DNA from: Bifidobacteriaceae bacterium | GTDB taxonomy: Bacteria; Actinomycetota; Actinomycetes; Actinomycetales; WQXJ01 | Direction: 5' to 3' | Assembly: GCA_031265345.1 (NCBI GenBank) | Contig: JAISCU010000079.1 | Location: 1-12,234, forward strand | DNA: 12,234 bases | Shown here: positions 6,572 through 12,234 of the stretch, piece after piece | Numbering within the stretch: position 1 is the stretch's first letter | How the letters are laid out: each line of letters opens with the position of its first letter | The notes under the pieces: model-generated | Seen by the model: the letters and a program-made list of their open reading frames with translations, nothing else | The model's database searches: none | Told to the model about the DNA's origin: nothing | Program-made: the position numbers and the translations under genes

Positions 6572-7693
6572 TCACGGCTGGAAATGGTCCCAGCCTCCCG
6601 TCGGGGCGTCTCCGCCCAGGAACGTCACGCCCGGCCCGTCTTGCCCCGCCGCCACCACTTGTCCGATGCCGTGCCACCGGTCCGGCAGTTCGCCGTCGGG
6701 TCCGAACGTGGCCAGCAGGGCGTGGTCCTCTCCCCCGGCCAGGACCCACTGACGCGGGTCGCGGCCAAGTAGTTCCGCCAGAGGGCGCCAGCGCGAGATA
6801 GCCCCGGCCAGGGCTGGGCTGGCCGGATCGATCACCAACCGCACGCCGCTGGCCCGCGCCAGCCGCGCCGCGTCTTTGCCCAGGCCGTCCGAGATGTCCA
6901 TCATCGCGGTCGCGCCACCGAGGGCGGCACTCCTACCCAAGTCGAGCGGCGGGTCGGGGCGCAGATATGCTGCGACGGCGGCATCAGCCAGCGAAGCTGG
7001 ATCGTCCACGGGAGTGTTCAACCAAGAAGTCGTCTGGAGACTTTCTGGTTGAGAAGTCGTCTGGAGACTTCCTCGGCCCTCCGGTGGGTTCGACCGGAAA
7101 GTCGTCTGGAGACTTTCTGGTTGAGCTTGGCAGCCGGAGTCCTCGAGCCACGCCAATCCGGCTGCTGAGCCGCCCAAAGCCCAACCATCGCCAGGGCTGG
7201 AGGCCGAGGCGACGGCATCGGACACAGCGACGACCTGACCCGCCCGGGCGCCGGAACGGAGCACTGGCGGACGGCCCTCCAGGTCGCCCAGAGCCGTGCC
7301 GCACGCCACCAGCGAAGGGCCGGCCGAGACGTCGCCACCCACCACTCCGACGTGCCAGCGGCGGCAATAGGCGGCCAGCCCGCGCGCGAACTCCTCGCCC
7401 CAGCGACCGCTCAAGCGGTCGGGCGGACCGGCCAGGGCGACCACCAGCGACTTGGGGACGGCACCCATGGCGGCGGCATCGGCCAGGTTCTGGGCGGCCA
7501 GGCGCCAGCCCACGTCGAAACCGCTCGACCAGGCGTCGCGGAAGTGGACACCCTCGACCAGGATGTCCGTGGTGATCGCGACGCGACCGTCCTCGAAACC
7601 CACCACGGCGGCATCGTCACCCGGACCGACCTGCGTGCCCGGGCCCGTGGGCAGGCGAGCGACCAGGGCTTGGATCAGCGAATCCTCGTCCAC
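6572..7693 (-). CDS. thiL: Thiamine-monophosphate kinase with a repeat-derived insertion
   Basis: Phosphorylates thiamine monophosphate with ATP to thiamine diphosphate, the last step of cofactor synthesis. At 373 residues it is longer than the usual ~320. Motifs of the AIRS/PurM-like fold are present: VGPGDDAAVV, TTDILVEGVHF, AAQNLADAAAMGA, GGDVSAGP, MDISDGLGKDAARLA and AGGEDHALLATF. The extra length lies mainly at about residues 187-230, where three palindromic DNA repeats encode three copies of SLQTT between the GLAWL helix and the AAYLRPDPP segment; the frame stays open. A smaller Ser/Gly-rich addition (SASSPGDGW) lies just before. The start is GTG at 7693, 7 nt after the ddl stop and without a clear ribosome binding site, so coupling to ddl is likely. 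All catalytic motifs survive, so activity is expected. Confidence 0.95.
   Translation of the reverse strand: MDEDSLIQALVARLPTGPGTQVGPGDDAAVVGFEDGRVAITTDILVEGVHFRDAWSSGFDVGWRLAAQNLADAAAMGAVPKSLVVALAGPPDRLSGRWGEEFARGLAAYCRRWHVGVVGGDVSAGPSLVACGTALGDLEGRPPVLRSGARAGQVVAVSDAVASASSPGDGWALGGSAAGLAWLEDSGCQAQPESLQTTFRSNPPEGRGSLQTTSQPESLQTTSWLNTPVDDPASLADAAVAAYLRPDPPLDLGRSAALGGATAMMDISDGLGKDAARLARASGVRLVIDPASPALAGAISRWRPLAELLGRDPRQWVLAGGEDHALLATFGPDGELPDRWHGIGQVVAAGQDGPGVTFLGGDAPTGGWDHFQP
7018..7125. repeat. Cluster of three palindromic repeats inside thiL
   Basis: The 17-bp core AAGTCGTCTGGAGACTT occurs at 7027-7043, 7054-7070 and 7099-7115. The first and third copies extend to a 27-bp perfect direct repeat (7027-7053 and 7099-7125). 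Each core has AAGTC/GACTT arms around a 7-bp centre. In the first copy the dyad spans 35 bp (7018-7052), with 14-bp arms TCAACCAAGAAGTC and GACTTTCTGGTTGA differing at one position. In the third copy (7089-7125) 12 of 15 arm positions pair. Offsets of 27 and 45 bp are multiples of three, so all copies encode SLQTT in the thiL frame. The core has no stop codon in any of six frames. I found no other copy in the window. The spacing is too irregular for CRISPR. Confidence 0.9.
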
Positions 7694-7700
7694 AGGCGGG

Positions 7701-8828
7701 CTAGCGCAATCCGGTGGGGCGGTCCAGGGCCAACTCGATCAACTCGCTGATCAGGTCCGCGTAGCTCAGCCCGGAGGCCAGCCACATGCGCGGGTACTGC
7801 GAGATCGGCGTGAAGCCCGGCAGGGTGTTGATCTCGTTGATGACGAGCGGCTCGCGGCCGGACTCGTCGTAGAAGAAGTCGACCCGCGACAGCCCCTCCG
7901 CGCCGATGGTGTCGAAAGCGGCGACGGCCATGGCTTGGATCGCTCCGATGGCAGACGGCGGCAGCTCGGCCGGGCAACGCAACTCGGCTCCGGCGGCGTC
8001 GAGGTATTTGGCGTCGAAATCGTAGAACTCGTGGCCGCCCTGGACCACTATCTCGGACGGCAGCGAGGCGCGCGGCGGCCGCCCCCCGCGCGACCCCAGC
8101 ACGGCGCATTCGATCTCCCGGCCCTCAGCGGCCTTCTCCACCAGCACGCGCGGATCATGCAGCCGCGCCGCCTCGATGGCCGGTTCCAAGTCCTGGGCCG
8201 CGCCGACTCTGGAGATGCCGAGCGACGAGCCCGCTCGGCAAGGTTTGACGAACAATGGCAGGCCCAGGGCCAGACCCCTGTCCAGGGCCGCGCGGCGGTC
8301 GCTGGCCCACTGACGGGGCGTGATGACGGCGTAGGGCTGGACGGGCAGGCCGTGGGACTCGAACACGCACTTCATGTAACCCTTGTCCTGGCCCACGGCG
8401 CTGGCCAGGACTCCCGCGCCGACATAGCGCTGGTCCGTCAACTCGAGCAGCCCCTGAATGGTCCCGTCCTCTCCGAAGGGGCCGTGGAGCAGCGGGAACG
8501 CCACGTCGATCACGCCCAACGAGCGGACCTGGCCGCCGTGGTCAAGAAGGCGCCATTCGCTCGACCCGGCCTGGGCCGGCGCCAGGACCTCCGGCCCCTC
8601 CGCCGTGACCTCCGGCAGACGGCCGTCAATCATCGTCAGATCGGAAGCGCAGTCCGGCGCCAGCGTCCAGCGCCCCTCGCGGGTGATGCCCACCGGCACG
8701 GGCTCGAACCGGCGCCGGTCGATCGCCTCCAGGATGGACCCAGCGGTCAAGCAACTGATCGAGTGCTCGCCGGATCGTCCGCCGAACAGCAGCGCCACCC
8801 GCGTTCGCGGGGCATCCGTCTTGTTCAT
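7701..8828 (-). CDS. ddl: D-alanine--D-alanine ligase
   Basis: A 375-residue ATP-grasp enzyme making the D-Ala-D-Ala dipeptide for the peptidoglycan stem peptide. Motifs: FGGRSGEHSIS (15-25), FPLLHGPFGEDGTIQG, VKPCRAGSSLGISRV, GLSRVDFFYDE and NEINTLPGFTPIS. The omega loop reads FYDFDAKYLD with tyrosine at 275; a Tyr in this KY position marks D-Ala-D-Ala ligases, while D-Ala-D-Lac types carry Phe, so no vancomycin-resistance type is suggested. The start chosen is ATG at 8828, with GGAGG only 2 nt upstream (tight), and it matches the family N-terminus. The frame is open to 8981, but the added residues are Pro-rich and would overlap the divergent gene at 8931. The stop is 7 nt before thiL. Confidence 0.96.
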   Translation of the reverse strand: MNKTDAPRTRVALLFGGRSGEHSISCLTAGSILEAIDRRRFEPVPVGITREGRWTLAPDCASDLTMIDGRLPEVTAEGPEVLAPAQAGSSEWRLLDHGGQVRSLGVIDVAFPLLHGPFGEDGTIQGLLELTDQRYVGAGVLASAVGQDKGYMKCVFESHGLPVQPYAVITPRQWASDRRAALDRGLALGLPLFVKPCRAGSSLGISRVGAAQDLEPAIEAARLHDPRVLVEKAAEGREIECAVLGSRGGRPPRASLPSEIVVQGGHEFYDFDAKYLDAAGAELRCPAELPPSAIGAIQAMAVAAFDTIGAEGLSRVDFFYDESGREPLVINEINTLPGFTPISQYPRMWLASGLSYADLISELIELALDRPTGLR

Positions 8829-8916
8829 CGCCTCCAAGGCTACCCGGCGCAGCTTCTGGCAGCTCTCGACACGCGGCTCAGGCGGTGGCGGCACAGCCCA
8901 GCCCATGTCGCGCCGA

Positions 8917-8930
8917 TACAATGGCGCACC
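8917..8930 (+). promoter_or_regulatory. -10 box for a leaderless membrane-protein gene
   Basis: TACAAT (8917-8922) is a good -10 hexamer and ends 8 nt before the ATG at 8931. Transcription would begin at or next to that ATG. No Shine-Dalgarno precedes the gene and no good -35 is seen. This also supports 8931 as the true start. Confidence 0.5.
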
Positions 8931-9296
8931 ATGAGGGACGCAACCAGGGATTGGCTCGCCAAGCGACCGGAAGTCCGTCAAGACATCAGCAAGGAAGAGC
9001 GGATCGGTCGTCTGGTGGGCGGTACCATCGCCTGCGTGGCGGCCGTGTTGCTGGGCGCCGGGGCCAGCGCCGCGGCCTGGTTCGTGTGGCCCGGAGCGTC
9101 GGGGCTGTTCGGTGACATCAACGACTTCAGCGGCACCTGGCTCGCCTCAATGCTGTTGTTGGCGGCATGCGCGGAGACGCTGGTGGTGGTCGCCTACCAG
9201 CGGTTCAAGTGGACTCGCGGCGGCGCGCTCTGGTCCGGGCTGGCGGTGGCGGTGCTGATCGGCCTCGTGGTGCTCGGCACCGTGATTAGGCTCTAG
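8931..9296 (+). CDS. Small membrane protein of unknown function
   Basis: A 121-residue protein with no motif I recognise. The first ~27 residues are charged and polar (MRDATRDWLAKRPEVRQDIS). Three hydrophobic segments follow at about 28-53, 70-89 and 99-119, separated by a Gly/Asp/Asn loop (GLFGDINDFSGT) and a short basic turn (YQRFKWTRGG). By the positive-inside rule the N-terminus and the basic turn would be cytoplasmic. The ATG at 8931 follows a TACAAT box at leaderless spacing. The open frame extends far upstream on this strand, but that part is antisense to ddl and thiL and is not credible as protein. It is divergent from ddl (102 bp between starts) and convergent with clpP2. Integral-membrane location is a confident inference; function is unknown. 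Confidence 0.8.
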   Translation: MRDATRDWLAKRPEVRQDISKEERIGRLVGGTIACVAAVLLGAGASAAAWFVWPGASGLFGDINDFSGTWLASMLLLAACAETLVVVAYQRFKWTRGGALWSGLAVAVLIGLVVLGTVIRL

Positions 9297-9384
9297 GCCG
9301 GGCTCCCAACTCGGCCACCAAACGGACCCGAGGGGCGCGCGAAGACGCCGCAGCGGCATCGTGCACCGCGAAACCATGCGCCGA

Positions 9385-9401
9385 CGCGGGCCGGACCCGC
9401 G
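9385..9401. terminator. Weak GC hairpin between convergent genes
   Basis: CGCGGG (9385-9390) and CCCGCG (9396-9401) form a 6-bp perfect stem with a 5-nt loop. It lies in the 112-bp gap between the stops of the membrane-protein gene and clpP2. No T-run follows on either strand. It could slow transcription from both sides, but GC-rich hairpins of this size also occur by chance in such DNA. Confidence 0.3.
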
Positions 9402-9408
9402 AACCCGG

Positions 9409-10101
9409 CTAGGACTTCTCGACCGTCTTGCGCGACTTGAGGACCTGGTCGATCATGCCGTACTCCAAGGCCTGGTCGGCGGTCAGGATCTTGTCCCGCT
9501 CGATGTCCTCGCGGACCTGCTCCGGGGTGCGATTGGAGTGCTTGGAGATGGTGTCCTCGAGCCACTGGCGGATGCGCAGGATCTCGTTCGCCTGGATCTC
9601 GATGTCGCTGGCCTGGGCGTAAGCCCCGCCCTCGAAAGCGGGCTGGTGGATCAGCACGCGGGCGTTCGGCAGCGCCAGGCGCAACCCCGGGGTCCCAGCG
9701 GCCAACACCACGGCAGCGGCCGAGGCGGCCTGGCCCAGGCAGACCGTCTGGATGCGCGGCGTGATGTACTGCATGGTGTCGTAGATCGCGGTCAGCGCGG
9801 TGATCGAGCCGCCCGGCGAGTTGATGTACATGGTGATGTCGCGGTTCGGGTCCTGCGACTCCAGCACCAGCAGCTGCGCCATGATGTCGTCCGCCGAGGC
9901 GTCGTCGATCTGGACGCCCAGGAAGACGATCCGATCCTCGAACAGCTTGGCGTACGGGTCCTGGCGTTTGAAACCGTACGGCGTGCGCTCCTCGAAGGAC
10001 GGCAGCACGTAACGCGACTGCGGCATCATGACCGCCGGCGCCAGGGCCATCGGCGCCAAAGCTCCATAGGTCGAACGCGGATCAATCGTGGTCATGGTCA
10101 C
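9409..10101 (-). CDS. clpP2: ATP-dependent Clp protease proteolytic subunit ClpP2
   Basis: A 230-residue serine peptidase subunit of the cytoplasmic Clp protease. In actinobacteria ClpP1 and ClpP2 rings form a mixed tetradecamer fed by ClpX or ClpC1. The catalytic triad is S127 ([10 protein letters not shown]), H152 (LIHQP) and D203 (ERDK). The oligomerisation and substrate-binding segment [20 protein letters not shown] is intact. GQAASAAA and the N-terminal leader [15 protein letters not shown] mark it as ClpP2 rather than ClpP1. The GTG at 10101 overlaps the clpP1 stop as GTGA (10098-10101); an ATG two codons later (10095), spaced from GGGGAG, is an equally good start. The overlap implies coupled, roughly equal synthesis with clpP1. 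Confidence 0.96.
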   Translation of the reverse strand: MTMTTIDPRSTYGALAPMALAPAVMMPQSRYVLPSFEERTPYGFKRQDPYAKLFEDRIVFLGVQIDDASADDIMAQLLVLESQDPNRDITMYINSPGGSITALTAIYDTMQYITPRIQTVCLGQAASAAAVVLAAGTPGLRLALPNARVLIHQPAFEGGAYAQASDIEIQANEILRIRQWLEDTISKHSNRTPEQVREDIERDKILTADQALEYGMIDQVLKSRKTVEKS

Positions 10102-10736
10102 TCCCCATCCTTCGGCGCGGACTTCCGCTTGGCGGCGGTGCGCACCACCGACTCGTGGGCCACCACTTTGTCGATGAAGCCGTACTCCAGCGCCTCCGGG
10201 GCCGTGAACCAGCGATCCCGGTCCGAATCCTTGTTGATCTGCTCCACCGTCTTGCCGGTCTGCTCAGCGATCAATGCCGCCAACTGCCGTTTCATGTGCA
10301 GGATCAGTTCGGCGTTGATCCTGATGTCGGTCGCGGTGCCGCCGATCCCCCCGGACGGCTGGTGCATCATGACCCGCGCGTGCGGCGTGGCGTAACGCTT
10401 GCCCTTCTGGCCCGAGGACAGCAGGAACTGCCCCATCGACGCCGCCATGCCGACCGCCACCGTCGCCACATCGGGCTTGATGTACTGCATGGTGTCGTAG
10501 ATCGCCATGCCGGCCGTGATGGAGCCTCCGGGCGAGTTGATGTACAGGTAGATGTCGCGCTCCGGGTCCTCCGCCGCCAGCAGCATCATCTGGGCGCAGA
10601 TGGCATTTGCGTTCTCATCGCGGACCTCGCTGCCGAGCCAGATGATGCGCTCCCTGAGCAGGCGGTTGAAGATCGAATCGTTCAGGCCCATGCCGGGACC
10701 GTCCCCGGCGGCCAGGGCGGGAGATTCCAAGCTCAT
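10098..10736 (-). CDS. clpP1: ATP-dependent Clp protease proteolytic subunit ClpP1
   Basis: A 212-residue partner subunit of ClpP2. The catalytic triad is S100 ([14 protein letters not shown]), H125 (MMHQP) and D174 (SDRDRWF), with [20 protein letters not shown] before it. GMAASMGQ is the classical ClpP form. The start is placed at ATG 10736, with GAGAGGAAG immediately upstream at good spacing; the frame is open to a GTG at 10766, but that would bury the ribosome binding site inside the gene. First gene of the clpP1-clpP2 operon, with a 170-bp upstream region holding a TAGGGT -10 box and a ClgR-like dyad. The tig gene lies upstream on the same strand, the common tig-clpP order. Confidence 0.96.
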   Translation of the reverse strand: MSLESPALAAGDGPGMGLNDSIFNRLLRERIIWLGSEVRDENANAICAQMMLLAAEDPERDIYLYINSPGGSITAGMAIYDTMQYIKPDVATVAVGMAASMGQFLLSSGQKGKRYATPHARVMMHQPSGGIGGTATDIRINAELILHMKRQLAALIAEQTGKTVEQINKDSDRDRWFTAPEALEYGFIDKVVAHESVVRTAAKRKSAPKDGE

Positions 10737-10767
10737 GACTTCCTCTCGATGGTCTTTTGCTCCCACG

Positions 10768-10773
10768 ACCCTA
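10768..10773 (-). promoter_or_regulatory. Candidate -10 box of clpP1-clpP2
   Basis: TAGGGT on the minus strand matches TAnnnT and would give a start near 10761 and a leader of about 24 nt carrying the GAGAGGAAG ribosome binding site. At 17-nt spacing the -35 position reads GCCCAA, a poor match, as expected for an activator-dependent promoter. Confidence 0.4.
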
Positions 10774-10810
10774 ACGCCCCGACCGCCCGCTTGGGCGTGG
10801 CGGAAGCCCG

Positions 10811-10828
10811 GTTTCGCTACAGGCGTGG
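10811..10828 (-). promoter_or_regulatory. ClgR-like operator upstream of clpP1
   Basis: The dyad CGC-TACAG-GCG (10815-10825) sits within TTTCGCTACAGGCG. ClgR, the actinobacterial activator of clp genes, is known for sites with a CGC-N5-GCG core, with pyrimidine and purine flanking the centre; both flanks match here, while the central adenine I recall from the Corynebacterium consensus does not. The centre is about 59 bp before the inferred transcription start at ~10761, a distance normal for an activator. The match rests on memory of the motif, and a CGC-N5-GCG dyad is not rare in GC-rich DNA. Confidence 0.42.
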
Positions 10829-10853
10829 AAACTCGCCCGGTTAAGGCCTTGGA

Positions 10854-10883
10854 CGATGCCGCCGGGCCGGGGCGGCGGCATCG
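10854..10883 (-). terminator. Strong hairpin downstream of tig
   Basis: CGATGCCGCCG (10854-10864) and CGGCGGCATCG (10873-10883) are perfect 11-bp arms around an 8-nt GC loop. It begins 23 nt past the tig stop and lies upstream of the ClgR-like site, so it separates tig from the clpP1P2 promoter. No U-tract follows, which is common for actinobacterial terminators. It could instead protect the tig 3' end. Confidence 0.65.
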
Positions 10884-10906
10884 GGCAAGTTGGTTTCGCG
10901 GACGGG

Positions 10907-12234
10907 TCAGGCGCCTTTGTCGGCCTGGGCCAGGGACTCGAGGTCGATCCCGACCTCCTCGATCAGCGCCTGGTCCACCATGTCGGAGTCGATGGTGGCG
11001 TCGCCGTCGCGTCCCGCCAAGTCCGCGCCGAGCTCCGCCGCTGGTGCTTCCGGCGCCGTCAAGCGCGACTTGACATCCACCGGCTCGCCGTTGGTGTCCT
11101 CGACCTCGACTTGCCTCAGCGCCTCCACCGAAGCCTTGTTGCGCAGCAGTTCGGCCTGGAAGTGCGGCAGCTCGCCGCTGGTGGCCGCCGTGTTCAGGAA
11201 CATCTCCGGGTCCATGCCGTAGGTCTGGGCGGTCCGGGCGATGAAGGCGATCAGCTCGCGCGGCTCGGCGGTGATCTTGAAGTGCTCCACCAGCGCGTCC
11301 ATCAGCAACTGCGTGCGGATGGCCTTGATCGAGTCGGCCTTGTACTCGGCCACCGTCGCTTCGTCCTCGGCGTCCTTCTGGTCCGCTTCGAGGCGGGCTT
11401 TGGCGTCCGCCTCGACCACTCCGGGCGGGGCTTGGAAGTCCAGCGTCTCCAGCAGATGGTCGATCAGCTTGTCCTGCGCCTCGATGACCTGGCCCCGCTC
11501 GGCCGCCTCGGCGGCGGTCTTCCGCAGGCCCTCGCGGAGCTCCTCGATGGTGTCGAACTCGCTGGCCATCTCGGCGAACTCGTCGTCCGCGGGCGGCAAC
11601 TCGCGCTCCTTGACGGCGGTCAGGGTCACCGTCACAAGGGACACTTCCCCGGCCCGGTCGCCGCCGGCCAGCGGCGAGTCGAAGGTGGTCACCTCGTCCG
11701 CCGACAGGCCGTCGAGCGCCTCGTCCAGCCCATCGAGCATCCCGCCGGAGCCCAGCTGATAGGAGATGCCGGACACGGAGTCGATCTCCTCGCCGTCGAT
11801 CTCCGCTTTGAGGTCGATGGTGACGAAGTCGCCGTCCTGGGCCGGGCGGTCCACGGTCTTCAGCGAGGCGAACCGTTCCCGCAGCTCGTCCAGCAATTCA
11901 TCGACTCTCTCGTCAGAGACTTCCGGCGTCGCCACCTGGACCTTGACCTTGGAGAGGTCGGGGACGGCGACCTCCGGGCGGACCTCGACGGTGGCGGTGA
12001 ACTCGAAGTCCGGCTCGGCCTGGGTCGCGTCCGGCTCCCGGCTCATGTCCACCTCGGGGCTCGCCATTGGGCGGACGTCGTGCTCCTTGAGCGCCTCGCG
12101 GTACCAGTCGTTCAGGGAATCGTTGACTGCCTGCTCGATCACCACGCCCCGGCCGACCCGCCGGTCGATGATCTGGGCGGGCACCTTGCCGGGCCTGAAC
12201 CCTGGGACCGAGATCTGACCGGAGATCTCCTTGT
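10907..12234 (-). CDS. tig: Trigger factor (5' end outside the window)
   Basis: Ribosome-associated chaperone with prolyl isomerase activity that receives nascent chains at the exit tunnel. The frame runs through the right edge; about 30 N-terminal codons are missing and 441 residues are visible. The ribosome-docking signature GFRPGKVP (12179-12202) followed by [11 protein letters not shown] is intact. A GTG at 12184 is an internal valine, not the start. The FKBP-like domain includes [19 protein letters not shown] and [19 protein letters not shown]. The C-terminal helical chaperone region follows, including [20 protein letters not shown]. The C-terminus is extended by a variable acidic tail ending [11 protein letters not shown]. 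The next genes on this strand are clpP1 and clpP2, 170 bp away behind a hairpin. Confidence 0.96.
   Translation of the reverse strand, partial: KEISGQISVPGFRPGKVPAQIIDRRVGRGVVIEQAVNDSLNDWYREALKEHDVRPMASPEVDMSREPDATQAEPDFEFTATVEVRPEVAVPDLSKVKVQVATPEVSDERVDELLDELRERFASLKTVDRPAQDGDFVTIDLKAEIDGEEIDSVSGISYQLGSGGMLDGLDEALDGLSADEVTTFDSPLAGGDRAGEVSLVTVTLTAVKERELPPADDEFAEMASEFDTIEELREGLRKTAAEAAERGQVIEAQDKLIDHLLETLDFQAPPGVVEADAKARLEADQKDAEDEATVAEYKADSIKAIRTQLLMDALVEHFKITAEPRELIAFIARTAQTYGMDPEMFLNTAATSGELPHFQAELLRNKASVEALRQVEVEDTNGEPVDVKSRLTAPEAPAAELGADLAGRDGDATIDSDMVDQALIEEVGIDLESLAQADKGA

Noticed and set aside
7018..7125. CRISPR array
   Set aside because: There are only three repeats, offset by 27 and 45 bp, with 10- and 28-bp gaps between cores, and the whole region is in frame within thiL. 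No cas gene is present.
6572..7693. thiL as a pseudogene disrupted by repeats
   Set aside because: All three repeats keep the frame, there is no stop, and the ThiL motifs before and after are intact.
7452..9296. A 614-codon open frame on the plus strand across thiL, ddl and beyond
   Set aside because: Its first four-fifths are antisense to thiL and ddl, which have complete family motifs. Only the last 121 codons, from the ATG at 8931, look like a real membrane protein.
12182..12184. Start codon of tig at this GTG
   Set aside because: It is the valine of the GFRPGKVP ribosome-docking motif, and the frame stays open with trigger-factor-like residues to the window edge.

Overview
The window is a GC-rich (about two-thirds G+C by eye), densely coding piece of a bacterial chromosome. 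Paired ClpP1/ClpP2, a DosR-like response regulator, C4-zinc-ribbon L28 and L32, GTG starts on many genes, and the order tig-clpP1-clpP2 ... ddl-thiL ... recG-rsmD-coaD-yceD-rpmF-rnc all point to the Actinomycetota. I cannot place it below phylum from sequence alone. Nothing suggests a plasmid, phage or genomic island; this is housekeeping core with a few odd local features.

Layout, left to right. A NarL/DosR-type response regulator (2-664, minus) lies beyond rnc. Next comes a minus-strand series read right to left: recG, rsmD, coaD, a DUF177/YceD-family gene, rpmF and rnc (6062 to 725). Its genes overlap or nearly touch, except for a 68-bp gap before the DUF177 gene. Two small plus-strand genes follow: an unrecognised 48-residue ORF with a strong ribosome binding site (6163-6309) and rpmB (6372-6557). 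They run towards thiL (6572-7693, minus), which sits 7 bp downstream of ddl (7701-8828, minus). A plus-strand gene for a 121-residue, three-helix membrane protein (8931-9296) is divergent from ddl and convergent with the clp operon. At the right end are clpP2 and clpP1 (minus, overlapping by 4 nt), a 170-bp control region, and tig, which runs off the right edge without its first ~30 codons.

Functional themes: ribosome parts and RNA maturation (L28, L32, RNase III, RsmD, YceD family), protein quality control (trigger factor, ClpP1P2), cofactors (CoA via CoaD, thiamine diphosphate via ThiL), peptidoglycan precursors (Ddl) and recombination repair (RecG).

The most unusual signal is a cluster of three short palindromic repeats inside the thiL reading frame (7018-7125). 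They share the 17-bp core AAGTCGTCTGGAGACTT, all sit in the same codon phase, and add a loop with three SLQTT motifs to ThiL. The arrangement recalls in-frame palindromic elements such as the Rickettsia palindromic elements. Other points of interest are a ClgR-like operator before clpP1, two or three promoter/start arrangements that predict leaderless mRNAs, the uncharacterised 48-residue ORF, and an RsmD with an internal insertion and a Gly/Arg-rich tail.
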